From Comamonadaceae bacterium (GTDB taxonomy: Bacteria; Pseudomonadota; Gammaproteobacteria; Burkholderiales; Burkholderiaceae_C): a stretch of DNA of 34,312 bases. Under the pieces are notes generated by a model. The model did no database searches, was not told where the DNA came from, and worked only from the letters and a program-made list of their open reading frames with translations. The translations under genes were made by a program, and so were the position numbers. The first letter of the stretch is position 1. Each line of letters starts with the position of its first letter. Below, one piece after another: positions 1 through 8,660 of the stretch. Location: contig JAAFIY010000030.1 in the NCBI GenBank assembly GCA_013297985.1, positions 1 through 34,312 on the forward strand, in the 5' to 3' direction.

Positions 1-1
1 G

Positions 2-883
2 GCTCAACGCGGCTACTACCGTGACGCAGGCGTGGACGTGACCATCGACACCGGCAACGGCTCAGCTGCCGCCATCGGCTTGGTGGCCGGCGGAGCGTAC
101 GACGTGGCATCGGCCGACTTGGCCACCCTCATCGAATTCAATGCCGCCAATCCCACGGCGGGCCTGCGCGCCACTGGCATTCAGTACGACCTCAATCCCA
201 ACTCGTTGTTGGTGCGCAAAGACGGCCCCATCAAGCGCCCGGCTGACTTTGCGGGCAAGACGATCTTGGGCCAGCCCTTCAACGCTTCACGCAAGTTGTT
301 CCCCGTGTTTGCCAAGGCCCAAGGCTTTGACCCCAGCACCGTCAAATGGGAAAACGCTGCGCCCGATATTGGCGACACCCGCTTCGTGCGTGGCGACTTT
401 GACGCCGCGGCCTACTTCTTCTTTACCGGCCTGCTCAACCTCAAGGCGCGTGGCATGGGGCCCGAGCAGCTCACCGTGTTCAGGTTCTCTGACTACGGCA
501 TGCGCTCGTATGGCAACGGGCTGGTCACCAACCCAAAGATCATTCAAGAAAACCCCGAAGCCCTGCGCGCCTTTGTGGCAGCCACCACCCGCGGCTGGCT
601 CGATTGCATTGCCGACCCCAAGGCGGGCGCTGCGGCCGTGAAGGCCCGCGAGCCCCTGGCCAATGAAGAGCTTGAATTTGAACGCCTGCGCCTGATCGTG
701 GACGGCACCATGAAAACGCCCGAGACCCAAGCCAACGGCTGGGGCTTTGCCACCCCCGCGCGGCTGCAAGCCACCATTGATGAAACCGTGGACGCCTTTG
801 GCATCAAAACCAAACCCACGGTGGCCGAGTTCTTCACCGATCGCTTTCTGCCGCCGATGGCTGAGCGCCGCTTGCGCGCATAA
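2..883 (+). CDS. ABC transporter substrate-binding protein, NMT1/THI5-like (5' end outside window)
   Basis: The reading frame is open to the left edge, so this is the C-terminal 293 residues of a longer protein; the signal peptide and first strand lie outside. The visible start (AQRGYYRDAGVDVTI) is the typical region after the first helix of NMT1/THI5-like periplasmic binding proteins (SsuA/TauA/ThiY superfamily). It is followed by the GNGSAAAIGLVAGGAYDVA region, which contacts ligand in the family. Such proteins deliver pyrimidines, sulfonates, riboflavin or similar small molecules to an ABC permease. Its permease and ATPase are not in the window and would lie upstream. The stop is 28 bases before an oxygenase gene on the same strand, so the two are probably co-transcribed. 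Family is firm; ligand is unknown. Confidence 0.85.
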   Translation, partial: AQRGYYRDAGVDVTIDTGNGSAAAIGLVAGGAYDVASADLATLIEFNAANPTAGLRATGIQYDLNPNSLLVRKDGPIKRPADFAGKTILGQPFNASRKLFPVFAKAQGFDPSTVKWENAAPDIGDTRFVRGDFDAAAYFFFTGLLNLKARGMGPEQLTVFRFSDYGMRSYGNGLVTNPKIIQENPEALRAFVAATTRGWLDCIADPKAGAAAVKAREPLANEELEFERLRLIVDGTMKTPETQANGWGFATPARLQATIDETVDAFGIKTKPTVAEFFTDRFLPPMAERRLRA

Positions 884-911
884 AACAAGCGCTGCAAACG
901 CCTCACCGGCC

Positions 912-1886
912 ATGGCCGACATCCCCATCATCAGCCTAAGCGAAGCCTTGGCGCCCGGCGGCGCCCGGGTGGCGGCGGTGGCGCAAGCCATGGGGCAAGC
1001 CAGTCGCAGCTCCGGCTTTTTTTATGTGGTGGACCACGGCGTGCCCGCCGACTTGGTGGCGCGCCAATTTGCCACCGCTCGCGCCTTCTTTGATCTGCCG
1101 CTTCAGGCCAAGCAAGCCCTGAGCTTCAAACAATCGCGCGCCCTGCGCGGTTATGAAGCCATGGGCGAACAAACCTTGGACGCCGCCGCCCGGCCCGATT
1201 TAAAAGAAAGCTTTTATTGCGGCCTCGAATACGCCGACGACCATCCCTATGTGATGCGCGGCCTGCAGTCGTATGGCCGCAATCAGTGGCCCGCAGATGG
1301 CCCAGTGGGGGTGCCCGGCATGGCTGCGCAAAGCACCGCTTACACGGTGGCTGTGCAAGCTTTGTGTGTGCGCTTGATGCAGTTGTTGGCGGTGTCCTTG
1401 GGCCTGCCCGAGAGCTACTTTGATCACACCCATGCCAACCCCATGATCACCCTGCGCATGGTGCGCTACCCAGCGCATCCGCCAGATGCCGACGCGCAAA
1501 CCTTTGGCGCGGGCGCCCACACCGACTGGGGCGCGGTGACCGCGCTGGCGCAAGACACCCACGGCGGGCTTGAGGTGTGCATGCCCGACGGCCGCTGGGT
1601 AGGTGCGCCGCCGGTGGCGGGCTCGTTTGTCATCAACCTGGGCGACATGATTCCGCGCTGGACCAATGACCTCTACCGCTCCAACTTGCACCGGGTGCGC
1701 AACGTCTACAGCGGTGGGGCGCCGCGCTATTCATTGCCGTTTTTCTACAGCCCCGACCATGATGCGCCCGTGTCGCCCGTGCCCACCTGCGTCAGTGCCG
1801 AGCGGCCCGCACGCTATGCGCCTTGCTCCGCGGGCGAGCACTTGAGCCAGATGTATCGCAAAACCTATCAGCTCGCCGACGCTTGA
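912..1886 (+). CDS. Fe(II)/2-oxoglutarate-dependent oxygenase, isopenicillin N synthase family
   Basis: A 324-residue protein with the full isopenicillin N synthase-like layout: an N-terminal DIOX_N domain (about 4-110) and a C-terminal jelly roll (about 175-280). The iron facial triad is visible as H203 and D205 in GAHTDWG and H260 in SNLHRV; R272 and S274 in RYSLPFF form the RxS motif that binds the 2-oxoglutarate carboxylate. The family hydroxylates or oxidises small molecules with O2 and 2-oxoglutarate. The ATG at 912 gives the normal MADIPIISL start; a longer in-frame start at 747 would run through the upstream gene and is unlikely. The gene lies between a binding protein and a VOC protein, which suggests use of an imported compound. 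The substrate cannot be read from sequence. Confidence 0.9.
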   Translation: MADIPIISLSEALAPGGARVAAVAQAMGQASRSSGFFYVVDHGVPADLVARQFATARAFFDLPLQAKQALSFKQSRALRGYEAMGEQTLDAAARPDLKESFYCGLEYADDHPYVMRGLQSYGRNQWPADGPVGVPGMAAQSTAYTVAVQALCVRLMQLLAVSLGLPESYFDHTHANPMITLRMVRYPAHPPDADAQTFGAGAHTDWGAVTALAQDTHGGLEVCMPDGRWVGAPPVAGSFVINLGDMIPRWTNDLYRSNLHRVRNVYSGGAPRYSLPFFYSPDHDAPVSPVPTCVSAERPARYAPCSAGEHLSQMYRKTYQLADA

Positions 1887-1893
1887 ATGCCCC

Positions 1894-2319
1894 ATGCTGC
1901 AGCTTCAAGTCAATCTGTTTTGCCGCGACATCGACGCGCAACTGGCCTTCTACACCGCTGTGCTGGATGCACCCGAAGCCGTGAGTGCGCGCTCAGCCAT
2001 CTTTCGCGCCGTGGCGCTGCCCCACGCCCAGCTGGGTCTGCACGCCCCGGCAGCGGCAGCCCTGCTGGGCCTGGCCGACCGGGTGGATTCACGCCACCCG
2101 CCGGCGGTCAGCGCCTACGCCACCTTCATGCTCGACGACGCCGCAGCCGTCAATCGCGCCTGTGAGTGCGCGTTGCAAAGCGGCGCGCGGCTGATCAAGG
2201 CGCCCTACGCCACCTATTACGGCCAATGGCAGGTGGTACTGGCAGACCCCGAAGGCCATGTATTTCGCCTGAGTGCTGTAGGCCTGCCAGCCGGTCAGGT
2301 CGCCCCCAAACTGGGTTGA
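1894..2319 (+). CDS. VOC family (glyoxalase/bleomycin resistance fold) protein
   Basis: A 141-residue single-domain protein with the betaalphabetabetabeta pattern of the vicinal oxygen chelate fold. It opens LQVNLFCRDIDAQLAFYTAV, as such proteins do, and closes with VVLADPEGHVFRLS, where the glutamate/histidine pair of the last strand usually sits. The family includes glyoxalase I, dioxygenases, epimerases and binding proteins, so no reaction can be assigned. The ATG is 7 bases after the oxygenase stop, which points to one transcript with the binding protein and oxygenase. A repeat copy and about 200 bases without a gene follow. Confidence 0.82.
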   Translation: MLQLQVNLFCRDIDAQLAFYTAVLDAPEAVSARSAIFRAVALPHAQLGLHAPAAAALLGLADRVDSRHPPAVSAYATFMLDDAAAVNRACECALQSGARLIKAPYATYYGQWQVVLADPEGHVFRLSAVGLPAGQVAPKLG

Positions 2320-2386
2320 CCGCACCCCAGTTGCGGTTGGTGCTCGCTTACTTTGACTCGGCAACGGCTAGGTACCGACACCCAAG

Positions 2387-2440
2387 TTTTAGGCTTTTTC
2401 GGCCGTCAATACGCCGCAAGCAGCTACAAAATATATAGCA
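2387..2440 (-). repeat. Dispersed Comamonadaceae-type palindromic repeat, copy A
   Basis: Read on the minus strand this has the GCTATATATTTTGTAGC hairpin, then TGCTTGCGG and a TTTTAGGC-type end. It shares the core AGCTGCTTGCG with copies B to E. It lies in the 205-base gap between the VOC gene and the acetyltransferase, where I see no other gene. Confidence 0.7.
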
Positions 2441-2524
2441 GACATAGCCCCTATGCCACTGATGCGGGCGCGGCAAACAGCCATTGGAGGCGCCTCTCTA
2501 GGGTTAACCCTTAAACTATGGGCC

Positions 2525-3580
2525 ATGGACGCATCCCACACCCCCTCTGCCCCGATCGACGGCCTACCGGCTGGCGCAGCGTCGGCCGATGGGGCGCAGC
2601 CCGCCGGTCCGTCTTGGTTTGACCAAGCGGGCCCGTCTGAACAAGACACCGCTCGCCGCTCACGGCGTCGCCAGCAAGGCCCCGCGCCCACGCTGGTGCC
2701 CATTCGCACCCTGGGCAGCAACCACCGCAGCCGCATCCAGCGCCATTTGCTGGCGCTGAATACCGACGACCGCTATCTGCGCTTTGGCTACCCGGCCACC
2801 GACGAGCAAATCCGCCGCTATGTGCAGTCGCTCAACTTTGAGCGCGATGACATCTTTGGCATCTACAACCGCCGCATTCAGTTGGTGGCGGTGGCGCACT
2901 TGGCCTATTCCACCGACGCGCAGTTTCAGTCGTGCGCCGAATTCGGCGTGTCGGTGTCGGCCAGCGTGCGCGGTCGCGGTTTTGGCTCGCGCCTGTTTGA
3001 CCGCGCGGTGATGCACGCCCGCAACCAAAATGTGCGCCTGCTGTTCATCCACGCCCTGAGCGAAAACGCCCCCATGCTGGCCATTGCCCGCAAATCGGGC
3101 GCGCGGCTCGAGCGCGACGGCAGCGAAACCGAGGCCTATCTCACCCTGCCCAACGCCACGCTTGACAGCCACATCGCCGAGTTGGTGGAAGAGCAGATGG
3201 CGCAAACCGACTATCAGCTCAAGCTGCAGGCCCAACGCTTTGTGCGCGCCATGAAAAGCGTCAACCGCACCAGCGAAGCCTGGCTGCGCACCGTGCAGCG
3301 CGTGGCCACCGACGCCGTTGACCGTGCCGCCGATGCGGCGGTTGACGCAGTGCTAGACGCCGTGCCCGACCGCCTAGCCGACAAAGTCATCGAGCGCCTG
3401 CGTGAACGCGGTGAGGACACCACAGTCCCCAACGAGCAAGCCGAACTTCAACCTGATCTGTTGCACCCCTTGCCCCCCGCAGGGTCTGCGGGGCTAGGGG
3501 ACTCGACGCGCGGCGCACAGCAGCAAGGCGAAGTGCCCGACGCAGCCCTCGCCCCAGAACGGGTGGCCGGGCCAAGCTGA
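2525..3580 (+). CDS. GNAT family N-acetyltransferase with extended C-terminal helical tail
   Basis: A 351-residue protein. The GNAT domain spans about residues 50-200; RGRGFGSRLF matches the acetyl-CoA pyrophosphate-binding motif (Q/R-x-x-G-x-G/A), followed by NAPMLAIARKSGARL, typical of the last helix and strand of the fold. After it come about 90 residues predicted to be helical and Ala/Asp/Arg-rich (DRAADAAVDAVLDAVPDRL), then a Pro/Gly-rich end whose DNA contains a strong hairpin (3475-3493). I chose the ATG at 2525 (MDASHTPS); an upstream in-frame ATG at 2453 lies at the edge of repeat copy A and has no good ribosome site. Acceptor substrate unknown. Confidence 0.82.
   Translation: MDASHTPSAPIDGLPAGAASADGAQPAGPSWFDQAGPSEQDTARRSRRRQQGPAPTLVPIRTLGSNHRSRIQRHLLALNTDDRYLRFGYPATDEQIRRYVQSLNFERDDIFGIYNRRIQLVAVAHLAYSTDAQFQSCAEFGVSVSASVRGRGFGSRLFDRAVMHARNQNVRLLFIHALSENAPMLAIARKSGARLERDGSETEAYLTLPNATLDSHIAELVEEQMAQTDYQLKLQAQRFVRAMKSVNRTSEAWLRTVQRVATDAVDRAADAAVDAVLDAVPDRLADKVIERLRERGEDTTVPNEQAELQPDLLHPLPPAGSAGLGDSTRGAQQQGEVPDAALAPERVAGPS
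3467..3500. repeat. GC-rich inverted repeat inside the 3' end of the acetyltransferase gene
   Basis: CCCCGCAG (3475-3482) and CTGCGGGG (3486-3493) form a perfect 8-bp stem with a GGT loop. The arms extend imperfectly to CCCCT at 3467 and AGGGG at 3500. No T-run follows, so it is not a standard terminator. It could be a REP-like or transcript-stabilising hairpin. Confidence 0.6.
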
Positions 3581-3731
3581 CGGCCACGCAACGCGAGCAA
3601 CAACATCGCGTTGATCCACGCTGTGGGCGACTCGCCGCTTTACGCAGCTCGCCCGCGCTCTATCTCCCCGACGGCGAGCGCTTTGCCGGAGCGCGGCGCG
3701 ACTCTTCGCCATGGTCAGCACGCCAGCCAGT

Positions 3732-4706
3732 TCAACTGCGAGCAGGGCGGGTCACGGCGCTGCGAGCCCATTCAGCGGGCGTTTGACCATAGCGGACCCG
3801 AAAGGCGCGATGCAAGCTGCCACCATCTTGAAAGCCGCAAGCTTGCGCCGCAGCCGCTACCCCGGGCGTGCGCTTTCCCGTATGACCCAGTAGCCATTGC
3901 CGCGCCGCTTGCAGGCGGCGCTCACGCAGCAGCGCGGTGAAGGTGCGTCCTACTTGGGCCAAGTGCAATTGCACCGTGCGCGTTGACATCCTCAGGGCCT
4001 TAGCGGCTTGAGCCAAGTCGAGGCTTGGGTCCGCGTACCGCGCATCGATCAAGCGCAGCACGCGTTCCTCGGTCAGTGCAGCCGCGCGTACGTGCGATGA
4101 CGGCCCGGGCGCAGCGCAACAGGCCTGCAACGCCGCTAACGCACAGTCCAGCAAGGGCTGCATGCGGGCGGTATCGCTTGTGAGCGCAGCTACGCTGAGT
4201 TGATCCATCGCCATTTGCAGCAAGCGCGCAGGGGGCGTCAGCGCGACGCTCTTGCGTGACATCCATGCGTGCAACGCTTGACGCGGCACATCCGCCGGCA
4301 CTCGGATCGCCAGGTGCTGGTGCCGGCCGCCTGACAAACCCAACGCCGCTGAAAAGGGCCTCGCGTTGTCGATCAACAACCACTTCCCCACGCTGGCTTG
4401 CAAGCGGTGTTCGCCCTGCTGTAGCTGCATTCGACCCGCAACGATGTGATTGAGGTACACATGCTCATCGTCTGCACGGGCCAGATCTGCCACCGTGCGG
4501 GCCACCGCATGCGGTGTGCACTGCAGCAAAGACATTTGGGCGCCGCCAAACACCCAGGTGTCCAAGCAGGCCTCAAAGCCTGCAGACGAGTCTGGCGGGT
4601 CAGACGGTGTCAACCGCGCGAACGATGCGCATAGACCAGAACGGTACAGGTCAAAACGCTGGCTGGGACTGGCATGGTGGGTGTTCCACTGGGTGTGCAG
4701 TTTCAT
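3732..4706 (-). CDS. AraC family transcriptional regulator
   Basis: A 324-residue protein with an N-terminal AraC-binding-like cupin region (about 30-200; HIVAGRMQLQQGEHRL is part of it) and two C-terminal helix-turn-helix motifs (about 225-320). The second ends in the usual AAQACGFQDGGSLHRAFRVR followed by YGQTPAEWARS, the AraC signature. The ATG at 4706 (MKLHTQWN) was chosen; the frame stays open upstream for 77 codons, but that part is not protein-like and would cover the divergent promoter. It is divergent from the alpha/beta hydrolase at 4875, with 168 bases between the starts, so it probably controls that gene and itself. The inducer is unknown. Confidence 0.88.
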   Translation of the reverse strand: MKLHTQWNTHHASPSQRFDLYRSGLCASFARLTPSDPPDSSAGFEACLDTWVFGGAQMSLLQCTPHAVARTVADLARADDEHVYLNHIVAGRMQLQQGEHRLQASVGKWLLIDNARPFSAALGLSGGRHQHLAIRVPADVPRQALHAWMSRKSVALTPPARLLQMAMDQLSVAALTSDTARMQPLLDCALAALQACCAAPGPSSHVRAAALTEERVLRLIDARYADPSLDLAQAAKALRMSTRTVQLHLAQVGRTFTALLRERRLQAARQWLLGHTGKRTPGVAAAAQACGFQDGGSLHRAFRVRYGQTPAEWARSAVTRPARS

Positions 4707-4874
4707 CGGGCATCCAGGGGTGGTTAGTGGCGCCAGGCAGGTGCACCGGCGAAAAAGATTTTGCGCGTAACGCCATGGCTTGCGCATATCGCCACTGCCT
4801 AGGGGCCGCCCGCGGCCTAGGCTGTCTTCGCGGCGCATTGACCGCAGCCATTTACAGCCCAGCAGGAGACTCTC

Positions 4875-5717
4875 ATGACCCGCATTTCGCTCACCACCTC
4901 TGACGGCGTACAGCTTAGTTGTATCGATGAAGGCCAAGGCCCGCCGCTCTTATTGATTCCTGGCTGGTCTCAATCGGCCGAAGAGTTTCGCCTGCAAACG
5001 GCTTTCTTTGGGCGCACCCGGCGTGTGTTGGCCTTGGATATGCGCGGACATGGTTTGTCGCAGAAGGTCGCGCATGGCTACCGCATCCAACGCTTGGCCA
5101 AGGACCTTCATGACGTGATCCGCGCCTTGGGACTTGAGCGCCCCGACGTCTTGGGGCACTCGATGGGTTGCTCGGTGATCTGGTCACACCTGTCCTTGTT
5201 TGCGGGTGAGCAAAACCTCGGCAAGCTCGTGCTGGTAGACCAAGCGCCGGCTGTTCTTGCACAACCCGGTTGGGACGAAGCCACGCGGCTGAATGCTGGC
5301 TGCTTGTTGCCCAACGCTGAGGCTCTGGCTGGCTTTGAACAGGCGGTGGTGGCCAGCGAGACGGTGGAAGCGACGAAGGGTGTGATCCGTGGGATGTTCA
5401 CAGCGAGTGTTGCCGAGACAGACCTGGACTGGGTCGCCCACCAGAACCTGGCCTTACCCCGCATACAGGCTGCAGAACTGTTGCATGACCATTGCGTGCT
5501 GGACTGGCGAAGCCAGATCCAAGCCGTGCGCCAGCCCGTACTCGTGGTCGGGGCGGAAGCAAGCATCTTCTCCGCCGCGTCACAGCGCTGGATTGCCGCT
5601 CAGGTGCCATCGGCGCAGCTTGAGATCTTCACAGCCGAACAAAAGGGCTCGCACTTCATGTTCTTTGAGAACCCCGATCGCTTCAATGCCATCGTTGCCG
5701 CTTTCCTCGCCGGATGA
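4875..5717 (+). CDS. Alpha/beta hydrolase
   Basis: A 280-residue alpha/beta hydrolase. The oxyanion-hole region is LLLIPGWSQS, the nucleophile elbow is GHSMGCS (S96), and the catalytic histidine is H260 in GSHFMFFENP near the end. The acid residue is not obvious; the usual place after strand 7 reads VVGAEAS. AGGAG lies 7 bases before the ATG. Homologues of this shape are often annotated as non-heme chloroperoxidases, epoxide hydrolases or lactonases, and none of these can be preferred here. It is transcribed away from an AraC regulator, so expression is probably inducible. About 240 bases without a recognisable gene follow. Confidence 0.85.
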   Translation: MTRISLTTSDGVQLSCIDEGQGPPLLLIPGWSQSAEEFRLQTAFFGRTRRVLALDMRGHGLSQKVAHGYRIQRLAKDLHDVIRALGLERPDVLGHSMGCSVIWSHLSLFAGEQNLGKLVLVDQAPAVLAQPGWDEATRLNAGCLLPNAEALAGFEQAVVASETVEATKGVIRGMFTASVAETDLDWVAHQNLALPRIQAAELLHDHCVLDWRSQIQAVRQPVLVVGAEASIFSAASQRWIAAQVPSAQLEIFTAEQKGSHFMFFENPDRFNAIVAAFLAG

Positions 5718-5959
5718 CATAGAGCACGGTACGAGCATGCTTGCATCGAGCTGCTTGCGGGCGACGCACGTCAACTCGCTGCGCTGAGAAGACTGGCGAA
5801 TACACCGCTGTGCGCAGCAACTCACATGCTTGCCTCAGCTGGCGCTAGGCGCTTTGGGCACGACAAGTCGCCAGCACCCACACGCACTGCCCGACAACCG
5901 TCCTTCGCGTGAGCGCATGGGCTATGCTGGCCGGGTGTTGAACTGCTGCACGAAACCCC

Positions 5960-6883
5960 GTGTCTGACCCCTTGCCTACGCGCGGCGGTGGCCCTGATGG
6001 CGCCGCCGCCGACTCTCACGCACCGCGCCGCAGCGTGATCGAACGCCTGATGGACTGGCTGCACCCCAAGCCAGACAGCCGCGACGAACTCATCGAAACC
6101 CTGGCCGGGGCCGAAGACAACCAAGTCATCGGGGCTGAGTCGCGCGTGATGCTTGAGCGCGTGCTGCGCCTGGCCGACCAGACGGCAGGTGACGTAATGG
6201 TGGCCGCGCCCCGCATGGACTTGGTGCGAATCGACGCGCCCTATGACGAAATTTTGAACATCGTCATAGACACCGCCCACTCTCGGTTTCCTGTTTATGA
6301 GCGCGATCGCGACAACATCATCGGCATCTTGCTGGCCAAAGATTTGCTCAAGCTGCAGCGCGCGCCTGAGCTCAATTTGCGCGCCCTGTTGCGCCCCGCT
6401 GTCTTTGTGCCCGAGAGCAAAGACCTAAACGACCTGCTGCGCGAATTTCGCGGCAACCGAAACCACCTGGCCGTGGTGGTGGACGAGTTTGGCCGCGTGG
6501 CCGGACTCATCACCATTGAAGACGTACTGGAACAGATCGTGGGTGAAATCGAAGATGAATTCGACATCACCGAAGACCAAGGCGACATCTACGGCCTGGC
6601 CGACAAAACCTATCGCGTCAGCGGCGACACCCCGATTGATCGGGTCTGCGAAGCCTTTGGCCTGAGCACGGCCGACCTGCGCGGCAACGCCGATGACGAC
6701 GAACCCAGCTTTGACACCATCGGCGGCCTGATTGCGCACCGCATGGGCCATGTGCCGCGCCGGGGCGAACGGCATGCCCTGGGCCCTTTGAGCTTTATCG
6801 TGCTGCACACCAAGGGCGGCGCGGTGCGCTGGTTCAAAGTGGCGCCGGTGGTGGTGGACGACAGGCAGGCTGAAGGCGGTTGA
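5960..6883 (+). CDS. corC: CBS-domain protein of the HlyC/CorC family
   Basis: A 307-residue protein: two CBS domains (about 75-200; AGDVMVAAPRMDLV and the long IVIDTAHSRFPVYE region) and a C-terminal CorC/HlyC FAD-like domain ending VLHTKGGAVRWFKV. This family works with CorA or CNNM-type systems in Mg/Co efflux at the inner membrane. The start is a GTG giving MSDPLP, the usual N-terminus in the order; no better ATG precedes the conserved part. It is directly followed by lnt, with the two genes nearly touching, an arrangement common in proteobacteria (ybeX-lnt). The name is by homology; the transport role is not visible in the sequence. Confidence 0.93.
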   Translation: MSDPLPTRGGGPDGAAADSHAPRRSVIERLMDWLHPKPDSRDELIETLAGAEDNQVIGAESRVMLERVLRLADQTAGDVMVAAPRMDLVRIDAPYDEILNIVIDTAHSRFPVYERDRDNIIGILLAKDLLKLQRAPELNLRALLRPAVFVPESKDLNDLLREFRGNRNHLAVVVDEFGRVAGLITIEDVLEQIVGEIEDEFDITEDQGDIYGLADKTYRVSGDTPIDRVCEAFGLSTADLRGNADDDEPSFDTIGGLIAHRMGHVPRRGERHALGPLSFIVLHTKGGAVRWFKVAPVVVDDRQAEGG

Positions 6884-6894
6884 AGCCGCTGCCC

Positions 6895-8568
6895 ATGCCC
6901 CGGCCTGCGCCCCTTCCCCTGCCCGTCTGGCCCGCGCTGTGGGTGGCCGTCATGGCCGGCTTGGCCCAAGGAGCCAGCATCGCTTGGCCGCTGGCCACGC
7001 CCACCGCATTGGCCGACGCGCTGGGTTGGACCTTTGGCAGCCCCAGCGCGGGCTTGCAGATCGTGTCGCTTGCCGCGCTGGTGCTGCTGGTGCTGTTGGC
7101 CGCCAGTGCCAAGCAAGCCGCGCTGATTGGCTGGACCTTTGGTACGGCTTGGTTGGCAGCCACCTTTTGGTGGTTGTTTGTGTCGCTGCACGTGTACGGC
7201 GGCTTGGCCGCGACCTTGGCGGTGCTGGCCGTGCTGGCCCTGGCTGCGGCTCTGGCGTTGTACTACGCGATGGCGGCGGCAGGCACTTGGTACTTGGGCG
7301 CCCAGTTCTTTAGACCTAATCGGGCTGTTGCGCCCAAAAATAGGCCGCAAGCAGCTCTTGTTTTTATAGCAAGTGGCTTTACGGCCTGTTGGACGCTGGC
7401 CGAGCTAGCGCGGGGCACTTGGTTCACCGGCTTCCCTTGGGGGGCCGGTGGTTATGCGCAGGTGGATTCGCCCTTAGCCGCCTTTGCGCCGTGGGTGGGC
7501 GTGTACGGCATTGGCGCCTTGTCCGCCATGCTGGCGGCGTGGGCTGCGCTGGCGGTGCTGGCGGCCCGCCAGGCAGCGTGGTGGCTATTGGCGTGGGCCT
7601 TGGTGCTGGCCGCCGCGTTGGGGGGGGTGGCGCTGGCCTTGAGCCGTGTGCCCGCCGCCTCAGGCCCCGCGCCGCGCCCGCCGGTGGCGCTGCAACTGCT
7701 GCAGGGCAACATCCCGCAAAACGAAAAGTTCCAGGCCGGCACCGGCATTGCGCAAGCTCTGGGCTGGTACGGGCAAGAGCTGCTGCGCGCCAGCCAAGCC
7801 GAGGTGCCGACGCTAGTGGTGGCGCCCGAAACCGCCATTCCTCTGTTGCCTGCGGACTTGCCACCGGGCTATTTGTTGGACCTGCAAACCGCTTTTGCCC
7901 AGGCCCCACAGCGCCACGCCGCGCTGGTCGGTATTCCGCTGGGCAGCATGGCGCAGGGGTACACCAATTCAGTGATTGCCCTGGGCAGCACCGAGGTGCC
8001 GGGCTACCGATACGACAAACACCACCTGGTGCCGTTTGGTGAATTCATCCCGCCCGCGTTTGGCTGGTTTGTGCGGGCGCTGAACATCCCGCTGGGCGAC
8101 TTCAACCGCGGCGCTTTGGTACAGCCAGCGCTGGGGTTTCAGGGTGAACGCTTCGGCCCCAACATTTGCTATGAGGACCTGTTTGGCGAAGAGCTGGCTG
8201 CGCGCTTCGTGGACGCGGCCACCGCGCCCACGGTGCTGGTGAACATCAGCAACATCGGCTGGTTTGGCGACACCGTAGCCGTGCCGCAGCATTTGCACAT
8301 TAGCCGCATGCGCAGCCTGGAACTGGCGCGGCCCATGGTGCGGGCCACCAACACCGGGGCCACCGCAGTCATTGATGCACAAGGCCACGTTACGCACGCG
8401 CTGCCGCCGCACAGCCGTGGGGTGTTGGCCGCGCAAGTGCAAGGCGCCGAAGGCATCACGCCTTATGCCGCATGGGCCGGGCGTTGGGGCTTGTGGCCGC
8501 TGGGCTTGTGGTGTGGCCTGGTGCTGGTGCTCGCGGCCGCGTGGGCGCGTGTGGCGGGCCGACGCTAA
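6895..8568 (+). CDS. lnt: Apolipoprotein N-acyltransferase
   Basis: This integral inner-membrane enzyme adds the third acyl chain to outer-membrane lipoproteins. From the ATG at 6895 it has 557 residues: about seven hydrophobic segments in the first 260, a nitrilase domain, and a final membrane helix. The catalytic triad is present: E312 (VVAPETAIP), K375 (RYDKHHLVPFGEF) and C425 (GPNICYEDLFGEE). A TTG at 6880, overlapping the corC stop, is an alternative start. Codons from about 7309 to 7372 coincide with copy B of the dispersed repeat; they encode a loop (FRPNRAVAPKNRPQ) and the beginning of the next membrane helix, without breaking the frame. Confidence 0.95.
   Translation: MPRPAPLPLPVWPALWVAVMAGLAQGASIAWPLATPTALADALGWTFGSPSAGLQIVSLAALVLLVLLAASAKQAALIGWTFGTAWLAATFWWLFVSLHVYGGLAATLAVLAVLALAAALALYYAMAAAGTWYLGAQFFRPNRAVAPKNRPQAALVFIASGFTACWTLAELARGTWFTGFPWGAGGYAQVDSPLAAFAPWVGVYGIGALSAMLAAWAALAVLAARQAAWWLLAWALVLAAALGGVALALSRVPAASGPAPRPPVALQLLQGNIPQNEKFQAGTGIAQALGWYGQELLRASQAEVPTLVVAPETAIPLLPADLPPGYLLDLQTAFAQAPQRHAALVGIPLGSMAQGYTNSVIALGSTEVPGYRYDKHHLVPFGEFIPPAFGWFVRALNIPLGDFNRGALVQPALGFQGERFGPNICYEDLFGEELAARFVDAATAPTVLVNISNIGWFGDTVAVPQHLHISRMRSLELARPMVRATNTGATAVIDAQGHVTHALPPHSRGVLAAQVQGAEGITPYAAWAGRWGLWPLGLWCGLVLVLAAAWARVAGRR
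7309..7372 (-). repeat. Dispersed repeat, copy B, inside lnt
   Basis: On the minus strand it reads TTGCTATAAAAACAAGAGCT, then GCTTGCGGCCTATTTTTGGG, and ends in GGTCTAAA. It therefore carries the family hairpin, core and tail. It is fully inside the lnt reading frame and adds no stop codon. Confidence 0.65.
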
Positions 8569-8660
8569 GCCAGCGCCTCGCCTCCGCCCAGTGGGGGGGC
8601 TTCATACAATCACCGGTTGCACTTTTTTTGGCCGCGTAGGCGCTCGTCGCCCTAAACCCG

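Noticed and set aside
3611..3940. A 109-codon plus-strand frame between the GNAT and AraC genes
   Set aside because: More than half overlaps the AraC C-terminal helix-turn-helix on the other strand, and the translation is not protein-like.
4798..4821. Imperfect palindrome CCTAGG...CCTAGG in the AraC/hydrolase divergent region
   Set aside because: Two extra bases break the symmetry and there is no second site; too weak to call an operator.
5745..5770. AGCTGCTTGCGGGCG stretch resembling the dispersed-repeat core
   Set aside because: Only the core matches; the hairpin and tail are absent, so it could be chance in a GC-rich spacer.
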